Made by a program: the position numbers and the translations under genes. A model generated the notes under the pieces. The model saw only the letters and a program-made list of their open reading frames with translations. It did no database searches and was not told the origin of the DNA. From contig OX940861.1 of assembly GCA_954871525.1 (NCBI GenBank), positions 35,663,201 to 35,727,200 of the forward strand: a DNA stretch of 64,000 bases, in the 5' to 3' direction. This document shows positions 47,852-57,743 of this stretch, piece by piece. Source of the stretch: Parietaria judaica (taxonomy: Eukaryota > Streptophyta > Magnoliopsida > Rosales > Urticaceae). The first letter of the stretch is position 1. Every line of letters begins with the position of its first letter.

Positions 47852-48637
47852 TGTTGGGAATTTCATTACGTTTACCGATAATATTATCACAAAATATGTC
47901 GTTGAACCGTCCAGTTAACATTTTAAAAAGAATATTTAAAGCGGAAAACTTGTTAACCGTACAACAGATCAAACATCGGATAATAACCAAAATCAAGCTC
48001 TGATAAATTATTAGCAATTTAATTTTCATAAATTCATTATTAATAATCTAGTCTATAGGAAATAAATAAACTGTAAATAAAGGTTTGCATTTATTGACCC
48101 AATGCATAAGGCCGTACCTCAGGTGATGACGATTCCGGCTGCCGTTCTGAAATGGGCAGGGCTTCGTCGATGCTGAGGGAAACTCCCGTGATTTTCTGGG
48201 ATATTCTCCTGGACTCCTCGTACTGAAGCGTGGGCTTTGCCGGCAGGACTTCGTCGCAAAACTTTAACTCAAGGTTCTTTTAAAGCTTCTGGAGAACAAC
48301 GTCTCACTAAGCCGAACAAGAAAATAGTAGCTAAGAAATTCGCAGACTCTAGAGATAGAGAGTGGTCGAATTCTTGCTTTGGGGAGAGGTGTAGAAATAA
48401 GCATCATATTTATAGGCTCAAGGAAAAATCAATTAGGGAAGCTTCTCTCCCTAATTTCGAATTCTATTATGGGCAAATATAATTAATTCTCTCAAATCAA
48501 TGGTCTAGATTGAATCTAGATATATCCAGTGGTTCAAATTAATTAGGGATTTAACCAAATAAGGAAGTCATATTAAATCAATTAATTAAGCAATTAACCA
48601 ATCACTTCCTTAAATAGATGAATTAGAATTCCCTATG

Positions 48638-48700
<63 letters not shown>

Positions 48701-49043
48701 TTAAATCAATAGGCTAGATCCAATGGCTGGAATTAATTTCATAACCAATTTAATGGACCATATTGATTTAGGACAGAGTCAACTCTCCAAGCTTGATTAC
48801 CAAGCAATAGAACTCGAATACTCTGTCCATAAAATTGAATTATATATGCCTTATATACATGTTAATTAATTTTCAATCCAATGGTTAAGATTAAATCCTA
48901 AATCACTCCAATGGATACAATTAATTAACCATATTCGAAATTCATACTTGGTCACCAAGTAATTTTTGTATTTGGGTTTCCAAATTAATTATCATGATCC
49001 AACGGTTGAGATTAAATCTTGACAGATCTAATGAACTAAATTA

Positions 49044-50170
49044 CAATAGAACCTCTATAAATTAACACTCGATAAATTAAAAGCCGCGACTAAATAATAT
49101 TTTTGCCCGGTCCCGACTCGGGCCTACAAATTAATAATTCGCTAAATTTATAAGATAATAACTTTTTTAGAAAGTATATAGGTCCCAAGTGATACATAAA
49201 ATAATAATTCGATATAAAAAAATTACATTAATAATTATGAAATAACTATAAATAAAATATAACATAAATAACTATGAAATCACATTGAATAAAAATATAA
49301 CATTACATCACTAATTATGTAGTCTTCTTAAAATATGATTATATAGCTTTAATATCACTACTCTAAGAAGCTATTGTTATTCCTCTTTAATATCATTGGG
49401 CTCTTTAATATTTCTGACATTGCTACTCCAATAAAATCTTTTTAAATCATAATAGTCTATGATATTCTTAATATTGATATTTTAATATTCTTTGATATAA
49501 TAAATTGAAATAATTTTTGTTAGTAAAGATGCTTATATATTATAGCTGATTATAAAATTTCTCTTCATTAATATATAAATTATTAAATTATTAAATTATA
49601 TGTTAATTAATAATTGGGATAATTACGGCAAATATACCCAACCTTTGGTCAAACTTCCTCCCGTGTACCCAACCTATAAAATTGGCGGCAAAAGTACCCA
49701 ACCAGCGTTGACTGTGTCTTTGGCTAAAAAACGTTAACTTTTGCCGTTAGCATAGTACACGTGTCCGTTGCAATGACATATTTTTTCAATGTTGTTTAAT
49801 ATGTATGAAATTTGATTAGTTCATGTGCGTGTTTTGGTAGATTATTTGCTGATTAATTTGTTGATTAATCTGATAGATAGATTAATTCAGTTAGTTTAAC
49901 CATTAATTCAGTTAAAAATGATAGTAATAAATTTCGGGTGGCTTATGTGGCATGTACACGTGTACTATGCTAACGGCAAAAGTTAACATTTTTTAGCCAA
50001 AGTCACAGTCAACACTGGTTGGGTACTTTTGCCGCCAATTTTAAAGGTTGGGTACACGGGAGGAAGTTTGACCAAAGGTTGGGTATATTTGCCGTAATTT
50101 TCCCTTAATAATTCGATAAGATAATACTTTTTGCCGGTCCCAATAGTATTAATTTATAGAGGTTCTAATG
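49044..50170. mobile_element. Emigrant-like (pogo/Tc1-mariner) element with a nested MULE
   Basis: Flanked by TA (49042-49043 and 50171-50172). The tips CAATAGAACCTCTATAAATT and, inverted, CATTAGAACCTCTATAAATT closely resemble the Emigrant/Lemi1 pogo-like ends known in plants. ACTCGATAAATTAA-type subterminal repeats follow the left tip. It is non-coding, and its middle is split by MULE 2. Confidence 0.85.
49616..50104. mobile_element. Non-autonomous Mutator-like element (MULE 2)
   Basis: 489 bp with a 9-bp duplication TTAATAATT (49607-49615 and 50105-50113). The tips GGGATAATTACGGC and GGGAAAATTACGGC belong to the same family as the element at 27420-28827. The arms are about 170 bp and include an inverted CATAGTACACGTGT/ACACGTGTACTATG block. 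No coding sequence. Confidence 0.92.
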
Positions 50171-51779
50171 TAATTTCAAGGTTTTACACCAATACCTAAA
50201 CTTAGGTACTTATGCCGCAATTTGGAAAATCCAAGCCAAGTCAAACTCGTGTAGACCTAGTCACACATTTCTTAGGCAACAATGAATATATACATTTATA
50301 TATTTACCAAGAATATATTTTATTATAATATAAGCCTATTAATTAGTAATTAATTATCAATAAATATTAATAATTTCATCCAAATAACTAAATTATATTA
50401 TAATTCACTGATCTCAATATCACACAATTAAATTTCATGGTGCAACACCATCATTTAAATTCGTGACATGTGATTTAATTTCTTAGTTTCCCGATATAGA
50501 TCAGAAACTTGGAAATTACTTAATTCATAAACTGTATGTCGAAACAATTCGGTTCCAAAAGCAAAGTATCTTAGAATTAGATTTCAAACAAATTTTCAGT
50601 TGATGAAAAATCCAAATTCTACTTTCTTTTATCAGTTAAATTTCCAGCAACAAACTTTGGTACTTTTGCCACGTCAAAAATAAAATTTCAAAATCTAACA
50701 CAGACTTAAGGTTTATGAATCTTGAAAAATGATAAAACATATCGAATTTTTAAATCACGTACGTATCATCTGTTCCAGGGCTATCCTGGGGACCATGGAC
50801 CCGTATCACTGAAGCTCCAACGAACTGTTAGTGGTTCGTCAAACCTCGGTGTTATTCCACAATAAACTCGAGGCTACACTCTCTAGTGATACAATATATA
50901 TCATTCCCTTTATAGTAAGGTGTCCATTGATACAATCACATTCGAGTTATTGATCTTTCACTTGATAATCAACACACGAGCAGTCGGTGTTTACCGTTTT
51001 GCCTCTCACTGCATTTTCATCCTCAACTCGATTAGTAATATTGTGAGTAACCCACTTATGGTTTTGATTCATAAGTTATGCACGGGTACCTCTCACTTCT
51101 CACCATTAACAATCAAAGGAATCATCTTGACTCTGAAAAGAGCTATGTGATGTCTGTTTCTATGACCAAGCTACCCTTACTTATTGACTAGCATGTTCCT
51201 AAAATAGCAGCATTGGGAACGATAGTAAATGTGTTCTCTAAAAGTTAAATCAAGGAACAATCAAGTCAACAGTACAGGCTAAAGGTCACTCAGGACTTAG
51301 ATCGAATATCCATTTGATCATCTACTAGTGACTCAACTCCAAGTTAATAGTGACGGTCTTATATAATAACTTCCAGAGTTTAAGTTAGGTCCAGTCTAGT
51401 ATGAAGACACTTCATACTTAATACATTTCTAGTGAGTGTGACACACACACTTAATCTAGAATAAGATTATATCACTTAGTCATATTAATGGCTTTATCCG
51501 ATTAATGAGCTCCCACTCAGCTAATCAAGTCACGGACATTTTAAGTTTATTTATTATGATTATTAATTCTTCCTCACATTGACTCGGTTATGATAATAAT
51601 AACATAATTGCATCCTTTATGAACTATGGAACAAACATTCTATTTTATTCTACCAGAAACTATAATAAGATTAACATAATAAGTAAAATCTTTTATTCAA
51701 CTACTTTGGTCAAAATCTTTTACAATCAGGGAAAAGACAGCTTGTTTAAGAACACATGTCCAACAATCTCCCACTTATA

Positions 51780-53012
51780 CTTAAACAAGATGACCCATGT
51801 CTTTTAAACGCCATACTCTCCAGATGCCTCTTGAATATTCTCTCTGGCAACGTCTTGGTGAATGGATCAGCCAGATTGTCTCCCGAAGCTATTTTCACAA
51901 CCTTTACATCGCACGACGTACTATCCCTCTTATAAGATGGTATTTGCGTTCTACATGTTTCGCCTGGTTATGGTCTCTGGGCTCTTTAGAATTTCCCACC
52001 ACGTCATTGTTGTCACAGTAGAGCGTTAGAGGGCCCATCTACATCTGGACCTACTCCTAGCTCTATGTAGAAATTCTTAAGCTAAACTGGTTCTTTGGCT
52101 GCCTCACAGGCTGCCACATATTCAGCTTCCATTGTGGAATCTGCGATACAGGATTGCTTAACGCTTCTCTAGAATATCGCTCCACCATCAAAGGTGAACA
52201 CTGCTCTCGACGTCAATTTTCTCGCGTTTCTAACAGACATAAAGTCCGAGTCAGTGTAACTTAGTGGATTCGGTTCTGATCCTGAAAACACTAACATATA
52301 GTCTCTCGTTCTCCGAAGATACTTGAGAATATTCTTCATTGTTTTCCAATGAGCCATACCTGGGTTGGATTGGTATCTGCTAACATTTCCTACAGCGTAA
52401 CAGATGTCTGGCCCAGTACACTTCATATCGTACATCATACTTCCCACTGCTGAAGCATAGGGTATCCGCTTCATCGCGTCTTGCTCTTTCGGAGAAGTTG
52501 GGCACTGTTTCCTATCTAGGAAGACTCCATGACTTGTTGGTAAATTACCTCCCTTGGAGTTTGCCATTGCAAAACGATCAAGCATCTTATCAATGTAAGC
52601 TGCTTGCGATAAGGCTAGAAGCATGTAGTTACGATACCTAAAGATTCGGATCCCAAGAACATAGTTGGCTTCTCCCATATCCTTCATTTGGAATTGCGTA
52701 GCTAACCACGCTTTCACGTCCGATAACCTCTTCACACAATTACTAATGTGAAGAATATCATCGATGTATATAACAAGGAAAATCTCCACGGTATCATCAT
52801 GGAGCTTATAGAAGCAGGTCTTAGTGATGTTTTGGATAAATCCATAGGTCTTGATGCTCTCATTGAACCTTAGATTCCAGGATCTGGAAGCTTGCTTCAA
52901 TCAGTAAATGGACTTGAGAAATTTGCAAACCTTGCCTTCTTGACCTTTCTGCACGAACTCTTCTGGTTGGCCATCCATCAGTCAAATCTCATAAAATTGA
53001 TACTACAGGCTA
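51780..53012 (-). pseudogene. RT and RNase H fragment of copia copy Z
   Basis: On the - strand: KQASRSWNLRFNESIKTYG, then IYIDDILHISN (the catalytic dyad kept as IDD), ASAVGSMMYDMKCTGPDICYAVGNVSRYQSN, YTDSDFM and a broken RNase H tail. Its upstream end stops at a junction near 53012, inside the RT N-terminal half, where LTR sequence of another copy begins. It lies directly upstream of its own 3' LTR. Confidence 0.85.
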
Positions 53013-53368
53013 TTAAGACACTTCATACTTAATGCACTTCTAGTGAGTGTGACACACACTAAATCCAGAATAGGATTGTCACTTAGTCACATTAATGACC
53101 TTATACGATTAATGGGCTCCCACCCAGTTAATCAGGTCACGGACATTTTAAGTTCATTTATTATGATTATTAATTCTTCTTCACATTGACTCTGTTGTGA
53201 TAATAATTCATAATTGCATCCTTTATGAACTAAGGATCAAACATTCTATTTTACTCTACCAGAAACTATAATAAGATTATCATAATAAGTATCATCTTTA
53301 TTCAGCGACTTGTCATAATCTTTTACAAATGGATAAAATATCTTGTTTAAGGACACATATGTCCAACA
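53013..53368 (-). repeat. Truncated 3' LTR of copia copy Y
   Basis: On the - strand it starts TGTTGGACATATGTGTCC at 53368 and is co-linear with the first 350 bp or so of the 24074 LTR. It stops in ...AGTGTCTTAA, where the RT sequence of copy Z begins. The remainder of the LTR is missing. Confidence 0.87.
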
Positions 53369-53383
53369 ATCTCCCAGTTGTAC

Positions 53384-54990
53384 TTAAAGAAGATGACCCA
53401 CGTCTTTCAGACCCATACTCTCCAGATGCCTCCTGAGTATTTTCTCTGGCAACGTCTTGGTGAATGGATCAACCAGATTGTCTTCCGAAGCTATTTTCAC
53501 AACCCTCACGTCGCCACGACGCATTATTTCTCTTATGAGATGGTATTTGAGTTCTATATGTTTCGCCTTGTTATGGTCTCTGGGCTCTTTAGAATTTGCC
53601 ACCGCACCACTGTTGTCACAGTATAGTGTTTGGGGCCCATCTACATTTGGAACAACTCCCAGCTCTATGTAGAAATTCTTGAGCCAAACTGATTCTTTGG
53701 CTGCCTCACAAGCTACCACGTATTCAGCTTCCATTGTGGAATCTGCGATACAAGATTGCTTTACGCTTCTCCAGAATATCGCTCCACCAGCAAGGGTGAA
53801 CACTGCTCCCGACGTAGATTTTCTCGCGTCTCTATCAGACATAAAGTCTGAATCAGTGTATCCTAGTAGATTCAGTTCTGATCCTGAAAACACTAACATA
53901 TAGTCTCTCGTTCTCCGAAGATACTTGAGAATGTTCTTCACTGCTGTCCAGTGAGCCATACCAGGGTTGGATTTGTATATGCTAACAATTCCCACAGCGT
54001 AACAGATGTCTGGCCTAGTACACTGCATAGCGTACATCAGACTTCCCACTGCTGAAGCATAGGGTATTCGCCTAATCACATCTTGCTCTTCCGGAGAAGT
54101 TGGGCACTATTTCCTGCTAAGGAACACTCCATGTCTGGTTGGTAAATTACCACCCTTGGAGTTTTCCATTGCAAAATGTTCAAGCACTTTATCAATGTAA
54201 GCTGCTTGAGATAAGGCCAGAAGCATGTTGTTGCGATCCCTGAATATGCGGATCCCAAGAACATAACTAGCTTCTCCCATGTCCTTCATTTGGAACTGCG
54301 TAGATAGCCACGCCTTCACGTCCGATAATTTCTTCACACTGTTTCCAATGAGAAGAATATCGTCGACGTATAGAACAAGAAAAATTTCCACGGTTTCGTC
54401 GTTGAGCTTATAAATGCAGGCCTCGGTGACGTTTTGAATGAATCCATAGGTTTTGATGGTTTCATCGAACCTTAGATTCCAGGATCTGGAAGCTTGCTTC
54501 AATCCATAGATGGATTTGAGTAATCTGCAAACCTTCCCTTCTTGACCCTGTTGCACGAACCCTTCTGGTTGGTCCATATAGATGTTTTCGTCAATGTACC
54601 CGTTCAGGAAGACGGTTTTGACATTCATCTGCCAAATCTCGTAATTGAGACTACAGGCTATGGCCATGAGAATCCGGATGGACTTGTAGTTAGCGACTGG
54701 AGCGAAGGTTTCATCGAAATCAATACCTTCTCTCTGGGTAAAACCTTTTGCCACTAGTCTAGCCTTGAAGGTTTCAACCTTCCCGTCCACTCTTTTCTTC
54801 CTCTTGTAGATCCACTTACAGCCAATGGTTTTGAAGTCATCCGGTAAGTCTACAGGTTCCCAGACTTGGTTAGAATCCATTGATTTTATTTCTTGGTTCA
54901 TGGCTTCTTGTCATTCCCTTCTATCAGTATCAACCATAGCTTATTTAAAGCCTATGGGATCTTCAACACTAGTGTTAGTAACATCTAGGT
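53384..54990 (-). pseudogene. RT and RNase H of copia copy Y
   Basis: Two frames separated by one in-frame stop (CAG to TAG, near 54108). RT (54901-54107) holds CKWIYKRKK, VETFKARLVAKGFTQREG, FLNGYIDENIY, SIYGLKQASRSWNLRF and LYVDDILLIGN. RNase H (54079-53384) holds TRPDICYAVG, YTDSDFMSD, MEAEYVVACEAAKE, LYCDNSGAV and the C-terminus RRHLESMGLKDVGHLL. It is the best-preserved pol segment of this family in the window. Upstream of 54901 the frame is lost in duplicated sequence. No integrase remains. Confidence 0.88.
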
Positions 54991-55110
54991 GAAACTCTAA
55001 CTGGGTGTGCTCGTAGTGTTTTACACTAGTGTTAGTAACAGCTAAGTGAAACTCTAACTGGGTGAAACTCTAACTAGTGTTAGTAACAGCTAGGTGAAAC
55101 TCTAAGGGTT
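54970..55110 (-). repeat. Short tandem duplication in copia copy Y
   Basis: The segment ACTAGTGTTAGTAACAGCTA plus GTGAAACTCTAACTGGGTG occurs about three times, whereas the + strand family member has it once (near 22460-22505). The element sequence ends shortly after. Confidence 0.7.
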
Positions 55111-55214
55111 TACAGGGGCGTAATTATCACATTTTTAATATTTTTGTAATGACATAAAATTAATTTTTTCACAATCAGAATTTTCAATACTTAAAAAAGT
55201 GTTTAGGTATCATC

Positions 55215-55500
55215 TGTTGATTCCAAACTGGATCTTTAAGCCAAAAGCACACACAAGAACACAAAGAGAAAGGAGAAGAATTTTGGGGAGAATATTCTCT
55301 GTATTAAATAATGTCGAAATTATAATGGAAAGGGAAAGTTATTCCTAATTACACTCTACAAGGTATATATAGGCAATCCAAACTTGGTGCCCAAGTTTAA
55401 CAATACATGAAAACTAATACAGGAAAGCCAAATCAACAAAACTTGCCGAGCAAGCAAACGTGTTGAGCAAGTCAAACTTAATCGACACACCTTGAGTACA
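55215..55500. mobile_element. LTR-like fragment related to the 35043 insertion
   Basis: Starts TGTTGATTCCAAACTGGATC, resembling TGTTGGTTTCCAGACTCGGATC at 35043. It shares the order of a purine-rich part, a TATATATAG box (near 55368) and a CCCAAGTTT block. The right end and target duplication could not be fixed. Confidence 0.45.
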
Positions 55501-56291
55501 TATAAAAACCAAAGAAAAGTATAAAAATAAAAAATAAAAAATAAAAAATAAAAAATTTACAAACTGGTACATGTCCAAAAATTCACGGCACATTTAAAAT
55601 TAAACTAAATAGATTAAAAAAAATAAATGAAATTAAAAAAATATGAATAACTTCAACAGTAAAAAATAATAATTATTTATACCACTATAAAAGGTAATAT
55701 ACTAATATGTTGTAAACTTAAACCTTCTATTAATTTAGTCAAGTTAAGTGATGCACATAACATATAGAAATGGGTAGTTAACATGTCATAAGTTTATTAA
55801 GACACCGCTGAGTTGTCATGTTTTCAGTGGCTCATACTTTTAGGTTGAATCTAAGGGACATTACGACCTCACCTATTTTTGGAAATGATTTGATTATTCT
55901 ACCAATACTAAAAATAGATACTATATATTGTTTAGTTTATTTTTCAGTGAGAACGAGTAAGTTCCCGGCACCGAATGTCAGACCATCCTCACCCGGGAAG
56001 AAGGCTCAAAAAAAGGCGTTGTCCAAGACGAAGCATGGATGTCCGAGTTGATACGCAGCCGGACCCTCCCTAACACCCACAAATACAAATCTTAAGACGA
56101 AAAAAAGTTGTGGGGGCGGAGCAGGCCCGGCTCGGTTGTACAAGCCTTAAGTAGAAATGTATCTTGAAAAACATCTGTTTTGTTTTGATATCTCAAATCC
56201 AACTACTTATGTGTATATGCTACGACTTCTTAAGACTTGCTCTCTCAGTCCGTCATTATTGAGAGAATAACTTAACCTCGGATTTAGCGAG
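55501..56291. other. AT-rich sequence without a supported gene; (AAAAAT)n at 55521-55556
   Basis: A short A-rich microsatellite lies at 55521-55556. A GC-richer patch at about 55940-56080 has an open frame (SSPGKKAQKKALSKTKHG) after a CAG acceptor-like site and could be a gene fragment. No family is recognised. Confidence 0.5.
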
Positions 56292-57051
56292 TGTAGAGGG
56301 GGTTTTTCACCACCCTTTTCCAGTCACAAAGACAATCATCAAATAATAAATAAAATGACAACAAATGATGAGTATCTCTGTTTTATTATGATTTCCGAAA
56401 TGAGCTCGGTTTTCTTCCGTTAAATAGCTGGACAGATGAAGGATCATGAGCCTCAGATAATTCTATTACAAGATCTCTTTTTCTTGCCTTTGCTGAGTCT
56501 TTTTTCTCTCCCTTTTGTTCGAATCCCCAACTAACCAACCTCTACAAAATGAGGCTTATCTTGCCTTTTATAGAGTTACAATACTTTCCCCTTCTATCCT
56601 TCCCGCCCTTTTCCTCTTTAATCATCATTTTCTGACGTGATTTGAGGGCAGCGGGGTTTATCCTCACTTTATGTCACCTCCGAGCGTGCTCCCGTAATGG
56701 GTAGGTGCGCCGCATTAAATGCGCGTCTCGTTAGCCGTCGCTGACGCTCTCATCGAGGGAGTAGGTCGGCTTCATTAAATGCACGTCTCTTCGGCTGTCA
56801 CCGGGCTCTGCATAATCATCATGACGAAGTTCCTCGTCGAGTCGTGATGGGACGCTTCATCGCGACCCGCTTGCTCGCGTGGCTGCGTCCCCTCGCTGAT
56901 GAACCTCCTCGGGGTATTCCTCCTCGGGGATGTCCTTCCTCGGGGATAACTCCCTCTTCGCTGATGAACTTCCTCGCCTCCCTCATGTCGTTTATGGACA
57001 AAACGACACGAGTTGTGTTGAGGATGGATTTGACCAAATCCGACCTTAACA
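56292..57051 (-). repeat. 3' LTR of the right Tat element
   Basis: 760 bp; in + orientation TGTAGAGGG...CCTTAACA. The - strand TATA box (CTCTATAAAAGGC) lies at 56561-56573. The end at 57018-57050 forms a hairpin (GTTGAGGATGGATTTG paired with CAAATCCGACCTTAAC). GGGGATGTCC and GGTATTCC-type repeats with CCTCGGGG lie near 56905-56950. Confidence 0.93.
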
Positions 57052-57092
57052 GTTAGTCCCTCATTTTATCAAGTGTATACACTTGGTAAAAT
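57052..57092 (-). promoter_or_regulatory. Polypurine tract and adjoining hairpin
   Basis: On the - strand, a 30-nt near-perfect palindrome (ATTTTACCAAGTGT/ACACTTGATAAAAT, 57092-57063) is followed by GAGGGACTAAC and then the LTR. It has the same arrangement as 5230-5271. The purine run is the plus-strand primer. The hairpin's role is unknown. Confidence 0.8.
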
Positions 57093-57334
57093 AAAGTATA
57101 ACTGCCTTGGGGGTTGGCACTAGCCGGCGCCGATTGGCTCGTGGTCGGTGACTCCTTCTTTGGCTCCTCGCGTGGTCATGTTGTTACGCCACTCCCTTTT
57201 CTTGCCAAGTTTCCTTTGCGCCCTCCCCCCCCCCCCCTAGGTTGTTTCTGCTTGCTTCCTTTCGGGCTTGCTTGCCTGTTTACATATATATTATATATTC
57301 CTTTTTGTTTTATGTATTCTTCTCGGCTCTCTTA

Positions 57335-57480
57335 GCTGGACCGGGCTTGCTCGGCACCCTTAGCCGTAAATAGGATATCGGCCTGTATTGCCGGACCGGG
57401 TTTGCTCGGCATCCTTAGCCGTAAATAGGATCTCGGCCTGTATTGCCGGACCGGGTTTGCTCGGCACCCTTAGCCGTAAA
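57335..57480. repeat. 55-bp tandem repeat, about 2.7 copies, in the 3' region
   Basis: Units with GGACCGGGTTTGCTCGGCA start at 57338, 57393 and 57448, spaced 55 bp. They lie between the pol stop and the polypurine tract. Such short arrays in the 3' untranslated part are a known feature of Tat elements. Confidence 0.9.
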
Positions 57481-57743
57481 TATACGTATATCGTTGTATA
57501 TTTATAATTGTTATCGAAGTTCTCATCGATGTGTGTGTGGAAATGTAGCAATTACTTCTTCTGACGAACCTGAGATAAGAATAAAGGGGGCCATATGTAG
57601 CAACAATTTGAGTCAGTTCAAAAATAGAAGTCATGTGATAAAGAGAAAAAGTGGCCCCGAACAAGAGAGGGCCGGGACTTCCCCAACTGGCAGAAAGATA
57701 AGATTTATATTCATAATGACGAAGATGAATCGGTGAGATGGGG

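Larger units (their letters stand above)
47852..51765 (-). repeat. 3' LTR of an inner-copia-family element (copy Z), carrying nested DNA elements
   Basis: On the - strand it starts TGTTGGACATGTG at 51765 and ends ...CCCAACA at 47852, diverged but co-linear with the 16125-18862 LTR. Subtracting the Emigrant-like element leaves about 2.78 kb, close to the 2.74 kb of the intact LTRs. The U3 CCAATGG/CCAACGG motif series is kept (48500-49020). A (TA)n tract fills about 48643-48695. It is much older than the + strand copy judging by the number of differences. Confidence 0.88.
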
